Source of the DNA: an uncultured Clostridia bacterium
GTDB taxonomy: Bacteria > Bacillota > Clostridia > Christensenellales > UBA1242
Direction: 5' to 3'
Length of the DNA: 29,462 bases
NCBI GenBank assembly: GCA_944376785.1
Contig: CALWDV010000003.1
Span: 1 to 29,462 of the forward strand
Shown here: positions 21,336-28,797 of the stretch, in pieces
Numbering within the stretch: the stretch's first letter is position 1
Layout of the letters: each line of letters opens with the position of its first letter
The notes under the pieces: generated by a model
What the model was told of the DNA's origin: nothing
Seen by the model: only the letters and a program-made list of their open reading frames with translations
The model's database searches: none
Program-made: the position numbers and the translations under genes

Positions 21336-22126
21336 TGTTCATAATCATTTTCTGGTTTTTTTGTTGATAGTTCTTCACCATTTGCATTAACTTTCCAATA
21401 TATTTGTGAAACATTTTGTGAATGTTTTGATTTGGCTTTGCTATATGGTATTTCTTCATCAAAAAGTTTTTTTACGTGCATGTCGTGAGTTGGTTTATAA
21501 TGTGATGCTGAAAAATTATATTTATTATAATCAACGTTTAAAACAGTAGATTTTTTTCTTTGATTGAAATATTCAATTAGTCTGAATAATGAATTAACAC
21601 TTTTCCAATTTTCAGCAAAAAACAAATTTTTTGTTGGTTCACATTTTTTTTGTTCGTTAATACATATTGAAAATATATCATTTTTTGCACAATTTAAACA
21701 GGTTTGTAACTTATCATCAATTAACAAATCAACGCCAAATTCTTTACAATATAAATGTTTGTTTTTGCAACCTAACACTAGTTTTGAATACTTAACATTA
21801 AATTTTTCTAAAAGTTTTAATGTTGCAGTTTTTAATGCTTTAATTTTTGAAGGACGATTTGAAAGTAAAATAATTTCATTGCCTTCCATTAACCATTCGT
21901 TAATCGTTTCAACTGCATCTTTAAAAGCAACATAACTTTTTGGATGAAAAATTGGCAAGATAAAATTAATGAAACCCAAATTTTCTTTGCTTTCATTTTT
22001 TTGAACGGTTTTAAATTTTAGTTTTTTTGCTTTTGGTGAACCCAATTTTTGAATTTTATTTAAAACCTGATATATTACCGATTTTGATGTGAACATTGTG
22101 TTGTCAATATCAATTGCAATTTTCAT
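21326..22126 (-). CDS. HAD-superfamily phosphatase, NT5C-like, with C-terminal extension
   Basis: 266 residues. The HAD core is complete: DIDNT (Asp6 nucleophile, Asp8 acid/base), LLSNRP (Ser89, motif II), a Lys in the KLVLGCKNKH region (motif III) and LLIDDK (Asp137-Asp138, motif IV). This resembles the 5'(3')-deoxyribonucleotidase/YqfW-like group, so a nucleotide or small phosphomonoester is a likely substrate. From about 188 to the end is an extra stretch of about 80 residues, rich in Lys, Ser and Tyr, without a recognisable domain. There is no Shine-Dalgarno; an extended -10 (TGATAAACT) ends 6 nt before the ATG, suggesting a leaderless mRNA. It is convergent with rsmI and follows the spmAB terminator. 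Confidence 0.75.
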   Translation of the reverse strand: MKIAIDIDNTMFTSKSVIYQVLNKIQKLGSPKAKKLKFKTVQKNESKENLGFINFILPIFHPKSYVAFKDAVETINEWLMEGNEIILLSNRPSKIKALKTATLKLLEKFNVKYSKLVLGCKNKHLYCKEFGVDLLIDDKLQTCLNCAKNDIFSICINEQKKCEPTKNLFFAENWKSVNSLFRLIEYFNQRKKSTVLNVDYNKYNFSASHYKPTHDMHVKKLFDEEIPYSKAKSKHSQNVSQIYWKVNANGEELSTKKPENDYEQKK

Positions 22127-22132
22127 ATTAAT

Positions 22133-22141
22133 AGTTTATCA
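22133..22141 (-). promoter_or_regulatory. Extended -10 directly before the HAD start codon
   Basis: Minus strand TGATAAACT, 6 nt (ATTAAT) from the ATG at 22126. No convincing -35 (the region is the spmB terminator), so this is weaker than the uvrC and holB cases. Confidence 0.35.
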
Positions 22142-22149
22142 CACAAAAT

Positions 22150-22180
22150 AAAAAAAAGGAATATGCGTTTTCCTTTTTTT
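22150..22180 (-). terminator. Terminator of spmA-spmB
   Basis: Plus-strand AAAAAAAGGAA (22151-22161), 8-nt loop, TTCCTTTTTTT (22170-22180). Read on the minus strand it ends in a T-run. The spmB stop (22179-22181) is inside it. Confidence 0.75.
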
Positions 22181-22691
22181 AAATTATTTTACAGATTAAA
22201 CAAGATGTTATTACACCCAATAAACTACTTATTATTGCAACAAATATTCCATAAGAAAACTTTTTTACTTTTGTTTGAGAGAAATAAACTGCTGTAACAT
22301 AAAAAATTGCTTCACTGCTTCCAACAATGGCACAACCAGCACGTGCAATATAACTATCAACTCCATAGTTTAAAAAAATGTTTTCAAGCACTGCCAAACT
22401 GCCACAACCAGTAAAGGGTTTTAAAAGTATTAACTCACTTAGTTCAAGTGGTATGCCTAAAATTTTGAAAAGGGGTGAAAGTGCTGTGCTTAAAAGTTTG
22501 CTTAGCCCACTAACGCTAAAAAGTTCAACAGCAATAAAAATTGCCACTAAATATGGGAAACTAGTTAACACTAAATCAAAACTTGTTTTTGCTCCATAAA
22601 CAAAACTGCTATAAGCATTGTTTTTTTTATAAATTGAATAAGCAATTAAAGAAATTATTAAAATTGGAATTAAATAAGAACTAAATTTCAT
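22179..22691 (-). CDS. spmB: Spore maturation protein SpmB
   Basis: 170-residue integral membrane protein with a nucleoside-recognition (Gate) domain, about 4-5 membrane segments. LLKPFTGCGSLAVLE, YGVDSYIARAGCAIVGSSEAIFY (key parts YGVDSYIARAG and GSSEAIFYV) and AVYFSQTKVKK are the family hallmarks. In Bacillus and Clostridium SpmA and SpmB act in the forespore, and loss lowers core dehydration and heat resistance. AAAGGAA before the ATG lies 5 nt away within the 11-nt gap to spmA, so the two are co-transcribed in the order spmA-spmB. Confidence 0.92.
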   Translation of the reverse strand: MKFSSYLIPILIISLIAYSIYKKNNAYSSFVYGAKTSFDLVLTSFPYLVAIFIAVELFSVSGLSKLLSTALSPLFKILGIPLELSELILLKPFTGCGSLAVLENIFLNYGVDSYIARAGCAIVGSSEAIFYVTAVYFSQTKVKKFSYGIFVAIISSLLGVITSCLICKII

Positions 22692-22702
22692 AGTAATTCC
22701 TT

Positions 22703-23335
22703 TTATTTAAAAACATTAGTGGTGGCTGGTGGAAGGTTGGCTTGATTGTTATTTAACTTTTTGTTGCGTTTTAGTTTTTTGTTTTTAATTTTTTCAAAAA
22801 GTTTGCAAAGCAAAATTCCAGAAAGGGTGCTAACTGTGGTTGCAATTAAAGTTGGTAAAATAATGTTGTTTGGGTCAACACTTCCTGCTGCAACCCTAAG
22901 ACCAATAACGGTTGTTGGTAAAATTTGTAAACTTGAAGTGTTTAAAATCATTAACATAATCATACTGCTTGTTGCAATATCACTTCCTTTATCAAGTCCT
23001 TTCATTGCTTTTATTCCACTTGGTGTGCATGCATTTCCCATTCCTAACAAGTTAGATGTTATGTTAATTGCAATTTGATTGTGTGTTTCAGGGTCGGTTT
23101 TCCCAAATAATTTATTTATTATGGGATTAAGTAGTTTCCCAATTTTTTGGTTTAATCCTGTGTCTTCCACAATCTTTAAAATTCCTAACCAAACAGCATA
23201 AATTGCCCATAATTTTAAAGTTAATGCAATGGCTTTTTCTGAGCCATTAAGCAAGGTTGAAAACGCAATGTCAACATTTTTAAAAAGCAAAATTCCAAGC
23301 CCAACCATTACAAAACTAATCCAAACAAAATTCAT
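22703..23335 (-). CDS. spmA: Spore maturation protein SpmA
   Basis: 210-residue integral membrane partner of SpmB, also a Gate-domain protein. It begins MNFVWISFVMVGLG; LWAIYAVWLGILKIVEDTGL, NITSNLLGMGNACTPSGIKAMK (core GMGNACTPSGIKAM), MLMILNTSSLQILPTTVIGLR and PNNIILPTLIATT are typical. The last about 25 residues are hydrophilic and basic then Pro/Thr-rich, a modest extension. AAGGAC lies 6 nt before the ATG at 23335. Its presence supports a spore-forming organism or a recent spore-forming ancestry; one gene pair does not prove sporulation. Confidence 0.93.
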   Translation of the reverse strand: MNFVWISFVMVGLGILLFKNVDIAFSTLLNGSEKAIALTLKLWAIYAVWLGILKIVEDTGLNQKIGKLLNPIINKLFGKTDPETHNQIAINITSNLLGMGNACTPSGIKAMKGLDKGSDIATSSMIMLMILNTSSLQILPTTVIGLRVAAGSVDPNNIILPTLIATTVSTLSGILLCKLFEKIKNKKLKRNKKLNNNQANLPPATTNVFK

Positions 23336-23361
23336 AGTATGTCCTTAATTTTTTTTATAAA

Positions 23362-23390
23362 TAATATGATAATTATTATTTTTTTATGCT
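23362..23390 (-). promoter_or_regulatory. Possible forespore-sigma (sigma-G-type) promoter of spmAB
   Basis: Minus strand AGCATA (23390-23385) and CATATTA (23368-23362) separated by 16 bases. CATATTA fits CATNNTA and GCATA fits GNATA, the sigma-G style boxes, but the spacer is a little short and both boxes are A/T-rich. No good vegetative pair is evident instead. Confidence 0.28.
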
Positions 23391-23427
23391 TTATTATGTT
23401 TAAACTGGTTTTCAAATAATAAATGAA

Positions 23428-23456
23428 TTTACATTAAAATAATTTCGTGTTAAAAT
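23428..23456 (+). promoter_or_regulatory. metG promoter
   Basis: TTTACA (23428-23433), 17-base spacer, TAAAAT (23451-23456), with TG at 23448-23449 (extended -10). Predicted start near 23463, leader about 26 nt; too short for a T-box. Confidence 0.65.
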
Positions 23457-23488
23457 AGTTCAATAATAAACTAAATAAAGGCAAGAAT

Positions 23489-25465
23489 ATGAAAAATTAT
23501 TATATTACAACAGCAATAGCATACACATCAGGAAAACCACATATTGGAAACATTTATGAAATTATTTTAAGCGATAGTATTGCAAGATTTAAACGTTATC
23601 AAGGTTATAACGTTATTTTTCAAACCGGAACAGATGAACACGGTCAAAAAATTGAAGAAAAAGCAACCAACAAAGGTCAAACACCAAAACAATTTGTTGA
23701 TGAAGTTGCATCTGTGATTAAAGGTTTGTGGGACAAAGCAAACATTTCTTATGATAAATTCATTAGAACAACCGATGACTATCACGAAAAACAAGTGCAA
23801 AAAATATTTAAAAAACTTTTCAAGCAAGGTGATATTTATAAAGGTCATTATGAAGGTTGGTATTGCACACCTTGTGAATCTTTTTGGACAGAATCACAGT
23901 TAGTTGATGGTAAATGTCCAGATTGTGGCAGGGAAGTTAAAAAAGCAAAAGAAGAAGCATATTTTTTCAAAATGAGCAAATATGCCGATAAATTGGTTGA
24001 GTATTATAATTCTCACCCCGATTTTATTTTGCCAATTTCCAGAAAAAACGAAATGTTAAACAACTTTATTAACAAAGGTTTACAAGATTTATGTGTTTCC
24101 AGAACAAGTTTTAAATGGGGCATTACTGTTGATTTTGATAGTAAACACGTGGTTTATGTTTGGCTTGATGCTTTAACAAACTATATAACAGGTTTAGGAT
24201 ATGACGAAAGTGCAAATAGTGATGAAAAGTTTAAAAATTTCTGGCCTGCAGTTTTGCACGTTATTGGAAAAGATATTGTTAGGTTTCACGTTATTTATTG
24301 GCCAATTTTCTTAATGGCACTAAACTTGCCACTTCCAAAACAAGTTTATGGTCATGGTTGGCTTTTGCAAGATGGCGAAAAAATGAGTAAGTCAAAAGGT
24401 AATGTTTTATATTTTGACGATTTAGCAAACGTTTTTGGTGCCGACGCTGTTAGATATTATGTTTTAAACGAAATGGGCTTTGAAGATGATGGACTTGTTG
24501 GTTGGGAGTTAATGACTGAAAAAATAAATTCTGACCTTGCTAACATTTATGGTAATTTAGTTAGCAGAACCATTGCAATGACAAACAAATATTTTGGTGG
24601 AAAAGTTGAAAATAAAAACAAAGTTGAAGATGTTGATAATTCATTAAAAGAAGTTGTTGTTAATGCTTATGATAAAGTTGCAAAAAAATTTGATGAATTA
24701 AAAATTTCTGATGCACTTTCCGAAGTGTTTGCAATTTTTAAACGTGCAAATAAATATATTGATGAAACTTGCCCTTGGGTGTTAGCAAAAGATGAAAACA
24801 ATGCTGATAGGTTGCAAACAGTTCTTTATAATTTATGCGAAGCAATAACCATTGGCACAAGTTTGTTAAATGTGTTTATGCCTTCAACAACATTAAAAGT
24901 TTTGAAAATGTTTAATGTTGATTTAAGACCTAGCACAAACATTAAAAATTTTGGAGAAACAAAACAATTTAGTGTTGTTTCTAATGCAGAAGTTTTGTTC
25001 CCACGACTTGATGTTAAAGAAGTTTTAAAAACTGCTGATGAAATAAAACAAAAACAAATTGCAGAATTTTTAAAAGAAAACAAACAAGAAGTTAAAACAG
25101 AAGTAACAAACAAAAAGGAAGAACCTGTGAAAAAAGATATTATAGATTTTGAAACTTTTAGTAAAGTTGAATTAAAAGTTGGAACAATAATTAACAGCGA
25201 AGCAGTTGAAGGCAGTGTTAAACTTTTAAAAAACACTGTTAAAATTGGTGAAGAAACCAGAACCATTGTTAGTGGCATTGCAAAAACATATAAGCCAGCA
25301 GATATTATTGGAAAACAAGTTGTTGTTGTAACTAATCTTGCACCAAGAAAATTAAAAGGCATTTTAAGTGAAGGTATGATTTTGTGTGCTTTTGATGAAG
25401 AAACAGAAGATTTATCTTTAATTAGTCCAATAGCAAAATTTAAAGATGGTTGCGAAGTTAGTTAA
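23489..25465 (+). CDS. metG: Methionine--tRNA ligase
   Basis: Class I synthetase charging initiator and elongator tRNA-Met. 658 residues. HIGN (18-21, HIGH equivalent), a zinc knuckle with Cys126, 129, 143 and 146 (CTPC and CPDC), KMSKS (298-302), then an anticodon-binding helical domain (WALAKDE region: CPWVLAKDE). A charged linker of Lys and Glu (about 525-545) leads to a C-terminal tRNA-binding OB-fold domain (FSKVELKVGTII to GMILCAF) used for dimerisation and tRNA binding. The CxxC/CxxC single knuckle is the common Bacillota form. AAAGGCAAG before the ATG is a weak Shine-Dalgarno. First gene of metG-tatD-rsmA. Confidence 0.97.
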   Translation: MKNYYITTAIAYTSGKPHIGNIYEIILSDSIARFKRYQGYNVIFQTGTDEHGQKIEEKATNKGQTPKQFVDEVASVIKGLWDKANISYDKFIRTTDDYHEKQVQKIFKKLFKQGDIYKGHYEGWYCTPCESFWTESQLVDGKCPDCGREVKKAKEEAYFFKMSKYADKLVEYYNSHPDFILPISRKNEMLNNFINKGLQDLCVSRTSFKWGITVDFDSKHVVYVWLDALTNYITGLGYDESANSDEKFKNFWPAVLHVIGKDIVRFHVIYWPIFLMALNLPLPKQVYGHGWLLQDGEKMSKSKGNVLYFDDLANVFGADAVRYYVLNEMGFEDDGLVGWELMTEKINSDLANIYGNLVSRTIAMTNKYFGGKVENKNKVEDVDNSLKEVVVNAYDKVAKKFDELKISDALSEVFAIFKRANKYIDETCPWVLAKDENNADRLQTVLYNLCEAITIGTSLLNVFMPSTTLKVLKMFNVDLRPSTNIKNFGETKQFSVVSNAEVLFPRLDVKEVLKTADEIKQKQIAEFLKENKQEVKTEVTNKKEEPVKKDIIDFETFSKVELKVGTIINSEAVEGSVKLLKNTVKIGEETRTIVSGIAKTYKPADIIGKQVVVVTNLAPRKLKGILSEGMILCAFDEETEDLSLISPIAKFKDGCEVS

Positions 25466-25466
25466 T

Positions 25467-26249
25467 ATGAAAAGTTTTGTTGATGTGCATTGTCACTTAA
25501 ATGATGAAATGTTTGAAAATAATGCAGATGAAATTATTAACTCATTTAGCAAAAACGATGTTAAAAGTGCAATAATTGCTGGGTACGATTTACCTTCTTG
25601 CAAAAAAGCAATTAATTTTGCAAATTCATATGAAAATGTTTATGCCACCATTGGTTTGCATCCAAACGATAGTGATGGTTGGAATGAAGAATTTGAGCAA
25701 TTTTTAATTAATAATTTAAATAATGAAAAAGTTGTTGCTGTGGGTGAAATTGGGCTAGATTATCATTACGAAAACACAAACAAAGAAAAACAAAAACAAG
25801 TTTTTGTTAAACAATTAGAAATTGCTAAAAATTTTAAGTTGCCTGTTGTTATTCATGTTAGAGATGCTATTGGCGATTTAATTGAAGTGTTAAAGCAAAA
25901 CAAACATTTGTTAACTTGTGGTGGAATAATTCATTGTTTTAGTGAAAGTGTTGAAAGTTATAAAATTTTAAAAAATTTAGGATTTAAATTTTCTTTTGGT
26001 GGTGTGGTTACTTTTAAAAATGCTGTAAAAGTTCAAGAATTAATAAAAAATGTTGATGTTAGTGATATTATGTTTGAAACAGATTCGCCATATTTAACGC
26101 CAGAGCCATTAAGGGGAAAGGAAATTAATCAACCAAAAAATATTTGTTATGTTATTAAAAAAATTGCAGGGTTAAAAAATATTGATAAAAATGTTTTAAT
26201 TGATGTTTCTAATGAAAATGTTAAAAAAGTATTTAAAAAAATAAAGTGA
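25467..26249 (+). CDS. tatD: TatD-family metal-dependent DNase/hydrolase
   Basis: 260 residues, TIM-barrel amidohydrolase-like fold. Metal ligands in VDVHCHLND (N-terminus), GEIGLDYHY, VIHVRDA, IHCFSES and ETDSPYLTPEPLRG near the C-terminus, all present. Family members show 3'-5' exonuclease or DNase activity and are also implicated in D-amino acid hydrolysis in some species. The ATG at 25467 is chosen because the family begins MxxxDxHCH; the ATG at 25446 inside metG would add seven residues. The start is 1 nt after the metG stop with no Shine-Dalgarno, suggesting coupling. In Bacillus the same order (metS-yabD-...-rsmA) occurs. Confidence 0.93.
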   Translation: MKSFVDVHCHLNDEMFENNADEIINSFSKNDVKSAIIAGYDLPSCKKAINFANSYENVYATIGLHPNDSDGWNEEFEQFLINNLNNEKVVAVGEIGLDYHYENTNKEKQKQVFVKQLEIAKNFKLPVVIHVRDAIGDLIEVLKQNKHLLTCGGIIHCFSESVESYKILKNLGFKFSFGGVVTFKNAVKVQELIKNVDVSDIMFETDSPYLTPEPLRGKEINQPKNICYVIKKIAGLKNIDKNVLIDVSNENVKKVFKKIK

Positions 26250-26254
26250 AAATA

Positions 26255-27061
26255 ATGGAAGAAAAATTAAACATAAAATTTAATAAAAGTTTAGGGCAAA
26301 ACTTTATTTTTGACACTAATTTGTTAAAAGCCATTGTTAACGATGCAGGTGTTGACTCAAACACAAATGTGCTAGAAATTGGCACAGGGGCAGGAACTTT
26401 AACAAAAGAAATTGCACTTAAAGCAAACAAAGTTGTAAGCTACGAAATTGACCAGAACTTAAAACCAACCATTCAACAGAACTTGTGTGAATTACATAAC
26501 GTTAATGTTGTTTTTAAAGATGTTATGAAAGAAGAAACATCGGTTATTGAAAGCAATTTTGAAGGGCAATATGTTATGGTTGCAAATTTACCATATTACA
26601 TAACAACGCCAATCATTTTTAAATTTTTAGAAACAGCCAAAAACTTAAAAACTATGGTTATAATGGTTCAAAAAGAAGTTGCTGAAAGATTATGTGCAAA
26701 AGAAAACACAGCCGATTATGGGGCAATAACAGCCGTTATTAATGCTGTTGCTAACACAAAAATAACAAGAATTGTTAAAAGGAATATGTTTATTCCTGCT
26801 CCAAATGTTGATAGTGCTGTTGTTAGAATTGATTTTGATAAAAATAAATATGATATTAAAAGTTTTGAAAATTTAAGCAAATTAATAAAATGTGCTTTTC
26901 ACATGAGAAGAAAAACACTTATAAATAATTTAAAAAATTTAAATTTAAGTAAAGATAAAATTGAAAATGCTTTTAAAGTTTTAAATTTAAATTCAAATGT
27001 TAGGGGTGAAGCACTAAGCCCAGAACAATTTGTTAAACTTAGCAACTTACTATTTGATTAA
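26255..27061 (+). CDS. rsmA: 16S rRNA (adenine1518/1519-N6)-dimethyltransferase
   Basis: KsgA; dimethylates two adjacent adenines in helix 45, a late small-subunit assembly step. 268 residues from the ATG at 26255. SLGQNFIFDTN (N-terminus), VLEIGTGAGTLTKEIA (SAM motif), VANLPYYITTPII with the catalytic NLPY, and MFIPAPNVDSAVVRID. The GTG at 26246, which overlaps the tatD stop in a GTGA arrangement, is a possible alternative start adding three residues. Neither start has a Shine-Dalgarno, so coupling to tatD is likely. An rnmV gene, often found between tatD and rsmA in Bacillota, is absent here. Loss of this enzyme gives kasugamycin resistance in E. coli. Confidence 0.96.
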   Translation: MEEKLNIKFNKSLGQNFIFDTNLLKAIVNDAGVDSNTNVLEIGTGAGTLTKEIALKANKVVSYEIDQNLKPTIQQNLCELHNVNVVFKDVMKEETSVIESNFEGQYVMVANLPYYITTPIIFKFLETAKNLKTMVIMVQKEVAERLCAKENTADYGAITAVINAVANTKITRIVKRNMFIPAPNVDSAVVRIDFDKNKYDIKSFENLSKLIKCAFHMRRKTLINNLKNLNLSKDKIENAFKVLNLNSNVRGEALSPEQFVKLSNLLFD

Positions 27062-27079
27062 CTTATTATTAATTTAAAT

Positions 27080-27110
27080 AAAAAAAGAGAACCTTTTGTT
27101 CTCTTTTTTT
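27080..27110. terminator. Bidirectional terminator after rsmA
   Basis: Perfect 13-bp stem AAAAAAAGAGAAC (27080-27092), loop CTTTT, GTTCTCTTTTTTT (27098-27110), with a U-tract on both strands. It serves rsmA and the convergent lipoprotein gene. Confidence 0.87.
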
Positions 27111-27129
27111 TACTTATTAACTATTTAAA

Positions 27130-28590
27130 TTAACTAATCCAAACGGCATCTTCATCATCTTCATCTGGTTCAGCTGGTGTGTGGCCTTCTGCAAAAACTC
27201 CAACAAATTCAGATTTAGAATCACTTGATTGTAAGTCGGTTCTGTTTAAATAATAGTTAGATTCTGTGCCACCATCTGGTGTGTATGCTGAATAGAAGTA
27301 AACATTTCTTCCATCAAAATCAAAGAATGTTGCAACGTCTGTTTTAAGTGTTTTGTCGTTTGTTTCAACATAGTTAACTGTTGGGTTAGAACTTGTAACG
27401 TCAATATAGCAAATTTGTGAACTTTCCATAAAGAAAAGTGTGCTACCATATAAACCAATTGGTGTTACAGTTTCTGTGCCAGTGTAAATTATTTTTGAAT
27501 CAACAGTTTTGTTTGTTGTTGTAATTAAAGTAATATTATTTGAAGAATCAACAGTTACAATTGCATTTCCAACATAGTTTTCGTTGTTTGCATTTAAAAT
27601 ATATGTGTTTTGATATGTTGCATAACTTAATGTTGCTTCTTTAACTTGATTAAATGCTTTGTCTGCACTTAGTGTGTATTTGCAAAGTTTTGTGTTTGAA
27701 GAATTTGCGTTTGTTCTGTTGTAATATAAACAACCATTTTTAGCATCAACAATTGAGAATGTGTCACCATTTGAACAAACAATTTCTTCTTCTTGTGAAC
27801 CTAATTTAACTCTTGCTAAAATGTTTCCACCAAGTTTGTATGTTGAATCATCTTCTGTTAAATCACGAGTGTAATAAACATAGTTATTAACGCCATCAAT
27901 TAGGGCAGTTGAATTGTAATATGTGTCGGTTGGTAAATATTTATCGGTTTTAATAAGTCCGGCAGATGTTGCACTTGAAGTTAAAGTTGTTGCACTTGGT
28001 TTTTTAGCATTAGCATTAATGCTAACAATTTTTGAACCATCAAAAATAATCATATAAACAGTTCCATCAACTTCATACATTGTCCAGTTTGTTGAAGTTA
28101 AAGTTGTTTCTGTTGTGTATAACACTTTGTTGTCGGTGCCATTAATGTTAACTCTGCACATATTGCTTCTTGCATTAAGCAAATTTCCGTTTTTATCTTT
28201 TTGCATGTTTGGAGTTGCATAATAAATATAATCACCAAAAATATAGAAACAAGCATTTTCAGTTCCAACAATTTGAGGAACAACCACTTCTGATTTTGTT
28301 AGGAAACCATCTTCTGTGTGAGAAATAACATTGTTTTCAACTTTAACTCTGTAAATTGAACCAATAACTTGTTTTCCCCAAACATTATCTTGGTCTTTAA
28401 CCAAACCTTCATATGATTTAAAGCCGTTAACGTAATATAAATAATCACCTTTTAAAACAGCCATTCCACCATTTGATGTAACTGGTGCATTTGTTTCTGG
28501 ATTATCTTTTAAACCTTTATTTCCACAACCGGTTAAAATTAAGGTTGTTGACATAAAAAGAGCAATAACTAATAATAAAAACTTTTTCAT
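27130..28590 (-). CDS. Secreted lipoprotein, DUF5050-like beta-propeller repeats
   Basis: 486 residues. Signal peptide II: MKKFLLLVIALF start with lipobox LTGC at 19-22, so Cys22 would be lipidated and the protein anchored outside the membrane. After a short linker the body repeats segments of the form x-Y-[LIV]-Y-Y (DYLYYVNG, DYIYYATPN, NYVYYTRDL, GCLYYNRTN, RNVYFYSA), spaced as in DUF5050-type propeller blades. The protein ends in a short acidic run (PDEDDEDAVWIS). The role is unknown; such proteins are usually extracellular ligand-binding or cell-wall-associated. GGAG before the ATG. It is monocistronic with its own promoter. Alternative: a solute-binding protein, but no permease or ATPase lies adjacent. 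Confidence 0.82.
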   Translation of the reverse strand: MKKFLLLVIALFMSTTLILTGCGNKGLKDNPETNAPVTSNGGMAVLKGDYLYYVNGFKSYEGLVKDQDNVWGKQVIGSIYRVKVENNVISHTEDGFLTKSEVVVPQIVGTENACFYIFGDYIYYATPNMQKDKNGNLLNARSNMCRVNINGTDNKVLYTTETTLTSTNWTMYEVDGTVYMIIFDGSKIVSINANAKKPSATTLTSSATSAGLIKTDKYLPTDTYYNSTALIDGVNNYVYYTRDLTEDDSTYKLGGNILARVKLGSQEEEIVCSNGDTFSIVDAKNGCLYYNRTNANSSNTKLCKYTLSADKAFNQVKEATLSYATYQNTYILNANNENYVGNAIVTVDSSNNITLITTTNKTVDSKIIYTGTETVTPIGLYGSTLFFMESSQICYIDVTSSNPTVNYVETNDKTLKTDVATFFDFDGRNVYFYSAYTPDGGTESNYYLNRTDLQSSDSKSEFVGVFAEGHTPAEPDEDDEDAVWIS

Positions 28591-28626
28591 TTCTACTCCA
28601 AAAAAATTAAAATTCTGCTACATTAA

Positions 28627-28655
28627 ATATTATCAAAATTACATAATATAGTCAA
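28627..28655 (-). promoter_or_regulatory. Promoter of the lipoprotein gene
   Basis: Minus strand TTGACT (28655-28650), 17-base spacer, TAATAT (28632-28627), with TGA directly before the -10. It lies about 37 nt upstream of the start codon. The rest of the 207-nt gap to the next gene holds only that gene's terminator and A/T-rich sequence. Confidence 0.5.
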
Positions 28656-28756
28656 TTATATAATTAAACAACATTAGTATATTATAATATAAAATTAAAA
28701 TATTTTTAATTATTTTTTAATTATTAACAAAATAATTTATTAATAAACATTATTAA

Positions 28757-28790
28757 AACAAAAAGGGAAGCAGTATTATTTGCTTCTCTT
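28757..28790 (-). terminator. Terminator of the last gene
   Basis: Minus strand AGAGAAGCA (28789-28781), 8-nt loop, TGCTTCCCT (28772-28764), one A-C mismatch, then a T-run (complement of A at 28757-28764). Confidence 0.6.
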
Positions 28791-28797
28791 AAAAAAA

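Noticed and set aside
23457..23488. T-box or other riboswitch before metG or trpS
   Set aside because: The metG leader is only about 30 nt and trpS lies 1 nt after the methyltransferase gene; no space for a T-box.
24826..25362. Minus-strand frame of 178 codons inside metG
   Set aside because: Shadow of metG; its composition follows the opposite strand's Lys/Val codons.
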